From JBMOPD01 sp049323615 (GTDB lineage: Bacteria; Bacillota; Desulfotomaculia; Desulfotomaculales; Desulfocucumaceae), in the NCBI GenBank assembly GCA_049323615.1, contig JBMOPD010000074.1:1-31978 (forward strand): a DNA stretch of 31,978 nucleotides, read 5' to 3'. The translations under genes and the position numbers were made by a program. Shown here in pieces: positions 21,786 to 30,031 of this stretch. Within the stretch, counting starts at the first letter, position 1. Each line of letters begins with the position of its first letter. Under the pieces are notes generated by a model. The model had not been told where the DNA came from and did not search any database. It was given only the letters and a program-made list of their open reading frames with translations.

Positions 21786-23636
21786 ATGTGCGGAATTACC
21801 GGCTGGATTGACTGGGAAAAGGACCTCACCGGAGAGCGCCCGATCCTGGAGGCAATGACCGGCACTCTGGCTTTCCGCGGGCCCGACGCAGACGGATTCC
21901 GGCTGTCACCCCACGCGGCCCTGGGCCACCGCCGGCTGGTGGTGGTGGACCCTGTGGGCGGCGCCCAGCCCATGACCAGAAAGCGGGGGGACCGGGTATA
22001 CACCATTACCTACAACGGGGAACTGTACAACACGGCCGAACTGAGGCAGGAGCTGGAGGCCCGCGGGCATACCTTTCTAACCCGCAATTCCGATACCGAG
22101 GCCCTGCTCATATCCTATATGGAATGGGGGCCGCAGTGCGTTTACCGCCTGAACGGCATTTTCGCCTTTGCCATCTGGGACGATTACCGGCAGTCCCTGT
22201 TCATGGCCCGGGACCGCCTTGGCGTGAAGCCGCTTTTTTATACGCTTAAGGGAAGCGCCTTTATCTTCGGGTCGGAGTTGAAAGCCATCCTGGCCCACCC
22301 CCGGGTGCCGCCGGAGGTAGACGCCGGGGGGCTGGCCGAAATCTTTGTCATGGGCCCCTCCCGCACCCCCGGCCAGGGCGTTTTCCGGGGTATTTACGAG
22401 GTGAGGCCCGGCCAGTGCCTTGAGTATGACCGTTCCGGCGTGCGGCTGTGGCGCTACTGGAATTTTGAGAGCCGCCCCCACGAAGACAGCCTGGATACAA
22501 CCACGGAAAAACTCCGGCATTTGTTACAGGACACCGTTGAGCGCCAGCTGGTGGCGGACGTGCCGGTGTGCTGCTTCCTTTCCGGAGGCCTGGATTCCAG
22601 CGCCATCACGGCCTATGCATCCAGCGCCCTTAAACGGGCCGGACTGGGGCCGCTGCATACCTATTCGGTGGACTACGCCGGAAATGACCGGCACTTCCGC
22701 CCCAATGTCTTCCAGCCCAACTCCGACGCCCCCTGGGTGCGGCGGGTCTCGGAATTTTACGGCACCGTCCACCACAACATAGTGATAGACAACGCCGAAC
22801 TGGCGGATGCCCTGGTGTCGGCGGTGAGGGCCAACGACCTGCCGGGCATGGCCGATGTCGACTCTTCCCTTTACCTGTTCTGCCGGGAGATTAAAAAGAA
22901 CGCCACCGTCGCCCTGTCGGGGGAATCGGCGGACGAGGTGTTCGGCGGCTATCCCTGGTTTTACAACGAGGAGGCGCTGTCCAACGACACCTTCCCCTGG
23001 GTGCGCATGGTAAGCAAGCGGGCACAGCTGCTGAAGCCCGAACTGGCCGGCATGATCAGGGCTGAGGAATACGTGGCCAGGCGCTACCGGGAGGCCCTGG
23101 ACGAGGTCCCCCGCCTGCCGGGGGAAAGTCCGCGGGAAGAACGGATGCGGGAGATGTTTTACCTGAATATCACCAGGTTCATGCCCACCCTGCTGGACCG
23201 CAAGGACCGCATGAGTATGGCGGTGGGGCTGGAGGTGAGGGTGCCGTACTGTGACCACAGGCTGGTGGAATACGCGTGGAACATTCCCTGGTGGATGAAA
23301 AACTACGGCCTCCGGGAAAAGGGCATTCTGAGGCGTGCCCTGGAGGGGCTGCTCCCCGGGGACGTGCTGGAGAGGCGGAAGAGCCCCTACCCCAAGACCC
23401 ATAATCCCCTCTACCTGGCCGCAGTCCGGGACCGGCTCCTGGAAATACTGGAGGAGGACAGCACCTCTCCCCTGATCCGGCTGCTGAACACCGACAGTGT
23501 CAGGGAAGCCGCCAATACCCAGGGAGCGGCCTTCGGCCCGGCCTGGTTCAGCCAGCTCATGGGCCCGGCGCAGCTCTTCGCCTACCTCATCCAGGTGGAT
23601 GCCTGGCTGCGGGAGTATAAAGTAACCATCGTCTGA
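21786..23636 (+). CDS. asnB: Asparagine synthetase, glutamine-hydrolysing
   Basis: The 616-residue enzyme converts aspartate, ATP and glutamine to asparagine. The N-terminal Ntn glutaminase domain begins MCGITGWID; Cys2 is the nucleophile after Met removal, so the ATG at 21786 must be the start and not the TTG at 21777. Further glutaminase motifs are FRGPDADG, GHRRLVVVDP and YNGELYN. The synthetase domain has the PP-loop FLSGGLDSSAI near residue 265 and the SGESADEVFGGYP segment. TAAGGAGGT at 21767-21775 is the ribosome site, with rather long spacing (about 11). The gene is monocistronic, with a strong hairpin terminator after it. The family also contains amidotransferases acting on other carboxylates, so asparagine as product is likely but not proven. 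Confidence 0.92.
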   Translation: MCGITGWIDWEKDLTGERPILEAMTGTLAFRGPDADGFRLSPHAALGHRRLVVVDPVGGAQPMTRKRGDRVYTITYNGELYNTAELRQELEARGHTFLTRNSDTEALLISYMEWGPQCVYRLNGIFAFAIWDDYRQSLFMARDRLGVKPLFYTLKGSAFIFGSELKAILAHPRVPPEVDAGGLAEIFVMGPSRTPGQGVFRGIYEVRPGQCLEYDRSGVRLWRYWNFESRPHEDSLDTTTEKLRHLLQDTVERQLVADVPVCCFLSGGLDSSAITAYASSALKRAGLGPLHTYSVDYAGNDRHFRPNVFQPNSDAPWVRRVSEFYGTVHHNIVIDNAELADALVSAVRANDLPGMADVDSSLYLFCREIKKNATVALSGESADEVFGGYPWFYNEEALSNDTFPWVRMVSKRAQLLKPELAGMIRAEEYVARRYREALDEVPRLPGESPREERMREMFYLNITRFMPTLLDRKDRMSMAVGLEVRVPYCDHRLVEYAWNIPWWMKNYGLREKGILRRALEGLLPGDVLERRKSPYPKTHNPLYLAAVRDRLLEILEEDSTSPLIRLLNTDSVREAANTQGAAFGPAWFSQLMGPAQLFAYLIQVDAWLREYKVTIV

Positions 23637-23667
23637 AAGCCAGTATATTAACGGCTACATATATGCA

Positions 23668-23712
23668 AAAACAAGGAATCATACCGGTTTAAACGGTATG
23701 ATTCCTTGTTTT
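23668..23712. terminator. Bidirectional Rho-independent terminator
   Basis: A 19-bp perfect stem, AAAACAAGGAATCATACCG (23668-23686) with its complement (23694-23712), over a seven-base loop, is flanked by A and T runs. It lies between convergent asnB and the DsrE-like gene and can serve both. Confidence 0.85.
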
Positions 23713-23744
23713 GCGGCGCCGGGAAAACGGTTTTCCGCCCCGTT

Positions 23745-24200
23745 TTAGACAAACATATTGACATCCGAGCTCAGGGCCATCTTGATGTAGCCTTCGCTGT
23801 TGGTTACGTTTACTCCCTCAATCAGTTCCTCGTCCTTAATGCCCATCATATCCATGGTCATCCGGCAGCCGTAGAATTTCACTCCCTCCAGCCGGCACAT
23901 TTCAAAGATCTCCCGGGGGGTGGGAATATTGGCTTTCTCCTCGGCCAGTTTCACCATCTTCTGCCCGGCCATGGAGGGAATCCCCGGTATCGCTCCCAGA
24001 AGCCCCGGCGGATAGTACTTGTGATTATCCAGTCCCCCCTTTTTGACCGCGTTCATGCCGTCAAAGGTAAAAAAAACCAGCGCGTCAGCCCCCGCCCTGG
24101 CCGCCTGCAGCGCCAGTATCAGCGGCGGGTACACCCCGTCCAGGGTGGAACGGGAACAAATCAGGGTGACTTTTTTCTTTTTTTTCTCAGTTTTCTCCAC
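23745..24200 (-). CDS. DsrE/DsrF/DrsH-like family protein
   Basis: The 151-residue protein has the DsrE-like alpha/beta fold found in sulfur-transfer and peroxiredoxin-like proteins. It begins with a Lys-rich segment and a strand VTLICSRSTLDGVYPPLI, continues with ALVFFTFDGMNAVKKG, and has a C-terminal VKFYGCRMTMDMMGI motif whose Cys112 aligns with the conserved cysteine of the family; a second Cys is at 102. Such proteins often sit beside sulfur-carrier or sulfurtransferase genes, but none is adjacent here, so sulfur trafficking is inference from the family. The start is a GTG at 24200 with TAGGAGTG about nine bases upstream. Convergent with asnB and divergent from the thiolase gene. Confidence 0.88.
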   Translation of the reverse strand: MEKTEKKKKKVTLICSRSTLDGVYPPLILALQAARAGADALVFFTFDGMNAVKKGGLDNHKYYPPGLLGAIPGIPSMAGQKMVKLAEEKANIPTPREIFEMCRLEGVKFYGCRMTMDMMGIKDEELIEGVNVTNSEGYIKMALSSDVNMFV

Positions 24201-24527
24201 ACAACAACACTCCTAACGTTTTGTTCTGTTTTGAGCATTAGTTCGCTAAGTTAATTAATAGCATATTTTTTATTAATTATAATTGTACATTGGGCCGGCC
24301 TCAACGGCTATCCCGCCACCGGCCTAAAAACAGGGTTCAGTGGAATAAATTGAAGGCTGAACCAGGCGGCTGTACTCCATGGCAAGCTGGACGGCCCTTA
24401 AGCAAAGGAAAATAGTTTCAAAGAATTTACATTCCCCTGAAGGGGAAAAGGGGTTTTATATAAAACTTCTAGTTTAGGATTAAGTTCCGCGGATTATGTC
24501 AGACAAACTATTGAGGAGGAAACCGGT
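24201..24527. other. Intergenic region between divergent DsrE-like and thiolase genes
   Basis: This 327-base gap has no convincing gene. An A+T-rich block (about 24245-24290) probably holds the promoter for the minus gene, but no clean -35/-10 pair stands out. Two inverted repeats are visible: GGTTCAG (24334-24340) with CTGAACC (24357-24363), and TTCCCC (24432-24437) with GGGGAA (24442-24447). The second is just upstream of TTTTATATAAAA (24454-24465), a palindromic stretch that may be the thiolase promoter or an operator. Confidence 0.4.
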
Positions 24528-25694
24528 ATGAGGAAAGTAGCTATTGCCGGAGTGGGCATGACCAAATTCGGAAAAACCGACAAGAGCCTGGTGGAACTGT
24601 TTACCGAGGCCGCCATGGAGGCCATAACCAGTTCCAACATAAAGCCCCGGGACATCCAGGCGCTGTTTGCCGGCAACTGCCTGGGGGATTTTGCCGAGGG
24701 CCAGGCCAACATAGCGGGGTTCCTGGCATCCGAGCTGGGACTTTCGCCCGATGCTCCGGCCACCAGGTTTGAGGGGGCCTGCGCCACGGCCAGCGTAGCC
24801 ATACGCAACGCTTACCTGTGGGTGGCTTCAGGTTTTTACGACACCGTGCTGGTGGGCGGTGTGGAGAAGATCCTCCATATGGGCACCCCCCTGGCCACCA
24901 GGACCTTTGCCATGGCGTCGGACAGCCGGTACGAAGAGTTCTGCGGCCTCACCTTCCCGGGGGTGTTCGCCATGCTGGCGCACATGTACGCCCATAAATA
25001 CGGCATCCCCCTGCCCGTGTTAAAGGAAAGGATGGCCCTGGTGGCCGTCAAGAACCACAAAAACGGGGTTAAAAACCCCCTGGCCCAGTTCCAGAAGGAG
25101 ATCACGGTGGATACCGTGCTGAACAGCTTCATGGTGGCCGACCCCCTGCAGCTGTTTGACTGCTGCCCCTTTTCGGACGGAGCGGCGGCAGTGGTGCTGA
25201 CCACCGGGGAAAAGGCCGGGAAGATGGTTGACAAACCGGTCTACGTACTGGGGGTGGGCCAGGGTTCGGCCGGCTCCCTGTGCCGGCAGAAAGACTACAC
25301 CGTCATGCAGTCCCGCCTGGCCTCGGCCCGGCAGGCCTACAAAATGGCCGGCGTAGGGCCGGAGGACATAGATGTCTGTGAACTGCACGACTGCTTCACC
25401 ATTGCCGAGATCGTGGCCAGCGAGTGCCTGGGGTTCTTTGAGTTCGGAAAGGGCAGCGAGGCCCTGGAAAGGGGCGAAACGGAGATTGGCGGCAGGATAC
25501 CGATCAACCCCTCCGGCGGACTGAAGGCCAAGGGGCACCCCATCGGGGCCACCGGCGCCGCCCAGGTGTATGAAATCGTCAAGCAGCTGCGGGGAGAGTG
25601 CGGCCGGCGGCAGGTGGACGGGGCAAAGACAGGCATGACCGACACCCTGGGCGGAGACGCCGGCACCATCGTCAATCTTATTCTGGGAATATAG
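24528..25694 (+). CDS. Thiolase-family acyl-CoA acetyltransferase (SCP2-thiolase-like)
   Basis: This 388-residue thiolase-fold protein belongs to the branch that works with a separate zinc-ribbon/OB-fold partner. Catalytic features are GACATAS with nucleophile Cys85, HDCFT with His287, and GGLKAKGHPIGATG with His337. Family members form or cleave carbon-carbon bonds of acyl-CoA thioesters, and several function in acetoacetyl-CoA synthesis or breakdown of branched or aromatic acyl-CoA. GAGGAGG about ten bases before the ATG at 24528 supports the start. The partner protein gene starts 19 bases downstream, and the pair is very likely one complex. The substrate cannot be read from the sequence. 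Confidence 0.92.
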   Translation: MRKVAIAGVGMTKFGKTDKSLVELFTEAAMEAITSSNIKPRDIQALFAGNCLGDFAEGQANIAGFLASELGLSPDAPATRFEGACATASVAIRNAYLWVASGFYDTVLVGGVEKILHMGTPLATRTFAMASDSRYEEFCGLTFPGVFAMLAHMYAHKYGIPLPVLKERMALVAVKNHKNGVKNPLAQFQKEITVDTVLNSFMVADPLQLFDCCPFSDGAAAVVLTTGEKAGKMVDKPVYVLGVGQGSAGSLCRQKDYTVMQSRLASARQAYKMAGVGPEDIDVCELHDCFTIAEIVASECLGFFEFGKGSEALERGETEIGGRIPINPSGGLKAKGHPIGATGAAQVYEIVKQLRGECGRRQVDGAKTGMTDTLGGDAGTIVNLILGI

Positions 25695-25713
25695 AGCAAG
25701 GAGGGTTTTAACG

Positions 25714-26121
25714 GTGTCCTATTATAAACTGACCCACAGGGAATATTTTGAGGCCCTCAAGGAAGGAAAGCTGATGGGCTTAAAATGCCGGGAATGCGGC
25801 GGCCACACCGCCCCTCCCAAGGTAAGCTGCGACAACTGCTGTGGCACCGACATGGAGGCGGTGGAGTTAAGCGGAAAAGGGGAAATAAAGACATTCACCG
25901 TGATCAGGGTGGCCCCGGAGGGACTCCAGGCCCCGTATATAGTGGCCATGGCCGAACTGGAGGAGGGCCCCTGGATTATGGGCAACCTGGTGGGTGTGGA
26001 CCCCGACAGGGCCGGTACGGAATTAATCGGGAAAAAAGTGGTGGTCGGACATGCGGTGCTGCCTCAAATGAACTACACCGCCGGCGAAGGGATAACCCCG
26101 ACTTTCAGGATTGTTGAATAG
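25714..26121 (+). CDS. Zn-ribbon OB-fold (DUF35-type) thiolase partner protein
   Basis: The 135-residue protein has a rubredoxin-like zinc ribbon (Cys25, Cys28, Cys39, Cys42 in CRECGGHTAPPKVSCDNC) followed by an OB fold (about 50-130; GEIKTFTVIRVAPEGLQAPY). In archaea and clostridia such proteins bind beside a thiolase and are thought to shape its acyl-CoA channel or transfer intermediates to HMG-CoA synthase. The start is a GTG at 25714 with AAGGAGG at 25699-25705, 19 bases after the thiolase stop. Full length for the family. Confidence 0.92.
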   Translation: MSYYKLTHREYFEALKEGKLMGLKCRECGGHTAPPKVSCDNCCGTDMEAVELSGKGEIKTFTVIRVAPEGLQAPYIVAMAELEEGPWIMGNLVGVDPDRAGTELIGKKVVVGHAVLPQMNYTAGEGITPTFRIVE

Positions 26122-26201
26122 CCGGGAGTATTTAATTTGCCACAGAGATCACAGTGGCTGCGGGTTATTTTTGGTCCGCCGGAAATATTAATTATTGGAG
26201 G

Positions 26202-27119
26202 ATGTTGATTAAATCAGGGGTGGTGGCGGTGGGTTACGAAAAACTCTCCCGGGCACAGCTGAAGGAAAAGGTCGATCAGGCCCTGGCACTGCTTGAAAGC
26301 TGCCGCGTATGCCCGCGCCGCTGCGGGGCCGACCGGCTGGAGGACAGGCCCGGGGTGTGCCGCAGCGGCAGAAAGGCCCGGATAAGCAGCTACGGCCCGC
26401 ACTTCGGGGAAGAAAGCGTGCTGGTGGGCCGGCACGGGTCCGGCACGGTGTTTTTTGCCAACTGCAACCTGAACTGCGTGTTCTGCCAGAATTACGAAAT
26501 CTCCCATCGCGGTGAAGGAGACGAAGTTACCCCCGAACAGCTGGCCAAAATAATGCTGAACCTGCAGTATTCCGGCTGCCACAACATCAACCTGGTCTCC
26601 CCCACCCATTTTGTGCCGCAGATCCTGGAAGCCCTCATCCCGGCGCTGGAAGGAGGATTAAAGGCGCCCCTGGTCTACAACACCGGCGGGTATGACGAGG
26701 TGGAACTCCTGCGGATACTGGACGGGGTTGTGGACGTATACATGCCCGACATAAAGTTCGGGGATGATGCCGCCGGGGAGAAATACCTGGGTGTGAAGGA
26801 CTATTTCACCGCGGCCAAACAGGCGGTGAAGGAAATGCACAGGCAGGTGGGGGACCTGGACGTTGACGCCCGGGGTATCGCCCGCCGGGGCCTGCTGGTG
26901 CGCCATTTGGTCCTCCCCCATGACCTGGCCCGGTCCGGGACCGTGATCCGGTTCGTGGCCGAAGAAATATCCAAGGACACCTGTATCAACATCATGGACC
27001 AGTACTACCCCGCCCACCGGGCCTTCCGTTACGAAGAACTGAGCAGGCGGATCACAGCCAAAGAATACAGGGAGGTGCTGTCCCTGGCCCGCAGTCTGGG
27101 CTTGCATAACCTGCTGTGA
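26202..27119 (+). CDS. PflX-type radical SAM protein (putative glycyl-radical activase homologue)
   Basis: This protein of about 305 residues belongs to the COG1313/PflX group. It has an N-terminal four-cysteine segment (Cys34, Cys37, Cys41, Cys53 in CRVCPRRCGAD and GVCRSG), then the radical SAM motif ANCNLNCVFCQNYEIS (Cys88, Cys92, Cys95), and later NLVSPTHFVPQI and DVYMPDIKFGDD, typical of the group. Relatives are annotated as pyruvate-formate-lyase-activase homologues of unknown target. No glycyl radical enzyme is adjacent; the one in this window has its own activase. The start is unsure: GGAGG (26197-26201) abuts the ATG at 26202, the next codon is TTG (26205) and a GTG follows at 26220. 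It lies 80 bases after the OB-fold gene. Confidence 0.87.
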   Translation: MLIKSGVVAVGYEKLSRAQLKEKVDQALALLESCRVCPRRCGADRLEDRPGVCRSGRKARISSYGPHFGEESVLVGRHGSGTVFFANCNLNCVFCQNYEISHRGEGDEVTPEQLAKIMLNLQYSGCHNINLVSPTHFVPQILEALIPALEGGLKAPLVYNTGGYDEVELLRILDGVVDVYMPDIKFGDDAAGEKYLGVKDYFTAAKQAVKEMHRQVGDLDVDARGIARRGLLVRHLVLPHDLARSGTVIRFVAEEISKDTCINIMDQYYPAHRAFRYEELSRRITAKEYREVLSLARSLGLHNLL

Positions 27120-27158
27120 AAACCTTTTCCGTCAGAATCCGGAATCATAATCCAGATA

Positions 27159-27180
27159 GGGGGCGGTGCGCGCCCCCTTT
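27159..27180 (+). terminator. Rho-independent terminator-like hairpin
   Basis: GGGGGCG (27159-27165) pairs with CGCCCCC (27171-27177) over a five-base loop, followed by TTT. It lies between the radical SAM gene and the convergent coat gene. The T-run is short, so strength is uncertain. Confidence 0.6.
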
Positions 27181-27188
27181 CGGATTAA

Positions 27189-27782
27189 TCATGTCATGTA
27201 GTCGGGATTCTGGGTGGTCATGGCCTGGCCGGTTATATTGCCGGTCTGATAAGTACCCATGAAATTGCTTTCGGTCCTCATGGGCATTGTCGGGACCTGG
27301 TACATCCCCCGCTCATTCATGAAGCTGAAGGTCTCATAGGCCATCTCGGCGCTGGAAACCGAACCCTGGATGATCATCCGCCTGAACTGCGGGTCGGCGC
27401 ACTCCAGGCCGGCGCTCATCCGCAATATGGCAGACGATTTGGCGCAGCCCAGCATGCCGGACGCCACGTCACGGTCGGTAAGCTCCCTGGCGGACTCGTG
27501 GGGAGTTACCGGAGACGGGTTGCGCAGCCCGTACTTGACGCTGGGATTAATGCGGGAGTGGTACGGTTCCGCCGATACACCCCTCTGCTGGGACAGCAAT
27601 GCCACCATGTTCTGGTATTCCTGCTCCATGAAGCCGATCTGCTTGTCCAGGATCCGGCTAAGCTGCTGGTCCCTGACGTGCGGGCGGTAAAGCATGAACT
27701 GGTTGATGCCGTCAATGGTGTCGGTCAGCACCTCGTGGGCTTCCATCACCTCGTGGGCTCCAAGCTGGTGATGCATTAACAT
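27189..27782 (-). CDS. Spore coat protein of the CotF (Coat_F) family
   Basis: The 197-residue protein begins with a helical ferritin-like Coat_F domain: HHQLGAHEVMEAHEVLTDTI, then LYRPHVRDQQLSRILDKQI and a second helix set with ELTDRDVASGMLGCAKSSA. A Met/Thr/Gln-rich tail, rich in small and polar residues, closes the protein (TMPMRTESNFMGTYQTGN). Homologues are outer spore-coat or coat-associated proteins made in the mother cell. AAAGGAG with good spacing supports the ATG at 27782. Together with the SASP gene it indicates an endospore former. No other coat gene is nearby, and no mother-cell sigma-factor promoter was convincing. Confidence 0.88.
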   Translation of the reverse strand: MLMHHQLGAHEVMEAHEVLTDTIDGINQFMLYRPHVRDQQLSRILDKQIGFMEQEYQNMVALLSQQRGVSAEPYHSRINPSVKYGLRNPSPVTPHESARELTDRDVASGMLGCAKSSAILRMSAGLECADPQFRRMIIQGSVSSAEMAYETFSFMNERGMYQVPTMPMRTESNFMGTYQTGNITGQAMTTQNPDYMT

Positions 27783-27851
27783 ATCGCTCCTTTGTAAATA
27801 GATTTATTACCACAAAATAGTATTCCGCCCGCCGGGTAAAATTATAAGTCT

Positions 27852-27998
27852 TCAATAAAAAATGGTCCGGCTGTGTTCAAAGGCTTCCCTGCCTATATCC
27901 GAGGCAAAATCGGCAGCGGCGGTTATTTCGGTGGCGCCGGCGGCCACCTCCTGGGATACGGCCGACTGCTCCTCCACGGTGGCCGTCTGCTCTTCCAT
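27852..27998 (-). pseudogene. Remnant of a methyl-accepting chemotaxis protein (C-terminal signalling domain)
   Basis: A 48-residue open stretch starts MEEQTATVEEQSAVSQEVAA and continues GATEITAAADFASDIGREAF. This is the heptad pattern of the end of the cytoplasmic coiled-coil hairpin of chemoreceptors, after the CheA/CheW-binding tip. No ribosome site, no membrane segment and no tip region are present. It lies in the same frame as the HAD gene upstream: the HAD stop TAA (28005-28007) is followed by two codons (TTA, CTA) and then this ATG. The junction looks like a deletion that left only the 3' end of a receptor gene. Confidence 0.6.
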
Positions 27999-28004
27999 TA
28001 GTAA

Positions 28005-28661
28005 TTATTTTTCACATTCCGACATCATGTCCTCAAGGTACAGTAGAAATTCCTCCCATCCCCCGGCTATAAAGCCCGGGTTGCACCGGGAAAGCCTCGG
28101 CCGGTCGGCCATTCCCCAGGTTACCCCGACGGTGACAACCCCGGCGCTGTTGCCGGACTCCATGTCGTACCAGCTGTCTCCCACATAGAGTGCCTCCCCG
28201 GGAAGCACCCCCAGCAGCCCGAGGGCCGTTGTTACCGGCAGGGGGTCCGGCTTGTGCGCCCCGCAGTCTTCCAGGGCCACCATCACATCAACCAGCTGGC
28301 TGATGGAAACAAGCTTTACGGCCCTTTCGGCCATAACCCTTCGCTTGGACGTCACTATTCCCGTCCTGAGCCCCAGTTCCTTCACCCTGGCCATCATTTC
28401 CGCCGTCCCGGGAAACAGTTTTATATACTGGTCATGTTTTTTCATCTGGTGCGCCAGGTAAAGCTCGAAAAAAGCGTCGGCCCGGTCGCCGGCAAAATCC
28501 CGGGCCACCTGGCGCAGGGGCAGTCCCACGGTGTCCATCACCCTTCTTTCATCCCAGGGTATTCCCATGTCCTCAAACACCTTGCGGAACGAGTACCGGA
28601 TCAGGGGCAGGGAATCGATCAGGGTCCCGTCCAGGTCAAACAGCACCGCTTTTATACTCAT
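28005..28661 (-). CDS. HAD family hydrolase (phosphoglycolate phosphatase / PpaX-like)
   Basis: The 218-residue haloacid-dehalogenase-type phosphatase has motif I LFDLDGTLIDS (nucleophile Asp9, acid Asp11), motif II GIVTSKRR, a Lys in HKPDPLP, and motif III-IV ALYVGDSWYDME. A small helical cap lies between motifs I and II, as in phosphoglycolate phosphatase and pyrophosphatase PpaX; the exact substrate is not decided. The ATG at 28661 has GAGGAGGG just upstream. A longer open frame upstream to 28937 overlaps the LysR gene and is not coding. The chemoreceptor remnant follows in the same frame two codons after the stop. Confidence 0.9.
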   Translation of the reverse strand: MSIKAVLFDLDGTLIDSLPLIRYSFRKVFEDMGIPWDERRVMDTVGLPLRQVARDFAGDRADAFFELYLAHQMKKHDQYIKLFPGTAEMMARVKELGLRTGIVTSKRRVMAERAVKLVSISQLVDVMVALEDCGAHKPDPLPVTTALGLLGVLPGEALYVGDSWYDMESGNSAGVVTVGVTWGMADRPRLSRCNPGFIAGGWEEFLLYLEDMMSECEK

Positions 28662-28765
28662 CGCCAACCCTCCTCTCTTAAACCTCTCCCGCCGGAACCA
28701 TAATCCGTCACCAACTGCAAAAATGCGCCTGAAAATTTTGGCATTGACGACCCGCCCCCCAATCT

Positions 28766-29671
28766 CTACAACCTGGCCTGGGACTTGAATTCCTTGGCCG
28801 CTTCCAGGAATTTCAGCACCACCGGCGGCTTTTTTTTCAGCCTGTGGGTTATTACATAGAGGTTTCTGGTCAAGGACACATCCTTGATTGGAACCGAGGC
28901 GATCATGCCGGCCTGGATCGGCTTTTCGGCCACCCACCTTGATATCAGCGATATGCCCAGGCCGGCCTGCACACTGGTCAGGACCGACATGGTACTGGAA
29001 ACGATAATGGCGGGGGAGATGTCGACGTCCTTGCCGGCCTTCTTGATTTTATCCTCAAAAAACATTCTTATCCCCGTCACTTCCTTGTGCCATACGAACT
29101 CCTGGCCCTTTAAATCATCCAGGTAAATGTACTCTTTCCGGGCAAAGGGGTGTTCGGGAGGAACTATAAGCAGCAGTTCGTCCCTTACCCACTCCTCCAC
29201 CGCCAGCTTGCTGTTCTTTACATTATATCCGATAAAACCCACATCCAGGGAGTGGTCCAGGACCCCCCTGACTATGTTGTCCGTTTCCATGGGCTCCGCC
29301 ACCAGGTCTATGCCGGGGTGGTTTTTCTTGAAAAAGCCCATCATGTGCGGGATAAAATAGTCGATCATAATCGGGCCCGCCCCGATCGCAATGCGGTTTT
29401 TGCTTCTGAATATCTCCGTGAAGATGGCGTCCTCGATCTTTTGATAGCTGGCAATGAGTTTCTTTCCTTCCCGGAAGAGGGATTCTCCCACCGGAGTCAG
29501 TTCTATTTCCCTCCCTCTCCTGTTCAGCAGGGTGACGCCGAAATAATCTTCCACATTTTGAATGTGCAGGCTCACCGCCGGCTGGGTCAGCTTCAGCTTG
29601 TCGGCGGCGGCAGACAGGCTGCCTTCTTCTATCACCGTGACGAAGGTTTTTATCTGGTTCAGATTAAGCAT
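28766..29671 (-). CDS. LysR family transcriptional regulator
   Basis: The 301-residue regulator has an N-terminal winged helix-turn-helix (residues 1-60; FVTVIEEGSLSAAADKLKLT and QPAVSLHIQNVEDYFGVTLL) and a C-terminal periplasmic-binding-protein-like effector domain (about 90-300; IAIGAGPIMIDYFIPHMMGF). GGGAGG about eight bases before the ATG at 29671 supports the start. It is divergent from the acyl-CoA synthetase gene across a 360-base A+T-rich gap, the usual arrangement for a LysR regulator and its target, so it likely controls that gene and the following oxidoreductase in answer to a small acid or acyl-CoA (inference). The family usually also represses itself. Confidence 0.93.
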   Translation of the reverse strand: MLNLNQIKTFVTVIEEGSLSAAADKLKLTQPAVSLHIQNVEDYFGVTLLNRRGREIELTPVGESLFREGKKLIASYQKIEDAIFTEIFRSKNRIAIGAGPIMIDYFIPHMMGFFKKNHPGIDLVAEPMETDNIVRGVLDHSLDVGFIGYNVKNSKLAVEEWVRDELLLIVPPEHPFARKEYIYLDDLKGQEFVWHKEVTGIRMFFEDKIKKAGKDVDISPAIIVSSTMSVLTSVQAGLGISLISRWVAEKPIQAGMIASVPIKDVSLTRNLYVITHRLKKKPPVVLKFLEAAKEFKSQARL

Positions 29672-30031
29672 TTTTTGCCTCCCATGGAAATTTATATTAT
29701 AAGCCCGAATTATAAAGACTGGAGATATAAGTAAGCTTAATATTTTGTAACATTATAGGGTGATTCCAGTCACTATAACTTATTAGAATATACCATAAGA
29801 ATTACTTGGGATAAATATTTTTTTCCGGATTTGCCGGTGGTCCGCCGCAGGAAAGCTTTATAATCAATTCTGATATAACGATGATATATATTTTTATTTA
29901 TAATGTAATATAAAAGTATAACTAATTGACATATTATATTATTTATAATAATATAATTCAAAACAAATACCATTTTATCAAAGGATCCTTTAACCCCTCC
30001 GGAGTAACCGGACTAGGAAAGGGATAATCCT
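29672..30031. promoter_or_regulatory. Divergent regulatory region, LysR gene / acyl-CoA synthetase gene
   Basis: This 360-base, mostly A+T-rich gap has no convincing gene. TTATAA (29697-29702) and TTATAA (29710-29715), seven bases apart, form an inverted repeat of T-N11-A type near the LysR start, a candidate LysR box. A perfect -35 TTGACA (29926-29931) with a poor -10 (TAATAT 29949-29954 at 17 bases; TATAAT 29952-29957 is 20 bases away) is the best promoter for the synthetase. TAAGCTTA and ATAAGAATTACTT elements between 29730 and 29805 are further half-sites. A G+C-rich block (29822-29852) interrupts the A+T run. Confidence 0.5.

Noticed and set aside
22524..23402. A 292-codon open frame on minus opposite asnB.
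   Set aside because: Its His/Gly/Pro-rich composition is typical of the reverse frame of a G+C-rich gene; asnB is certain.
29773..29973. A 66-codon open frame on minus in the LysR/ligase gap.
   Set aside because: It is made of A+T-rich Ile/Tyr/Asn codons, has no ribosome site and lies over the likely promoter.
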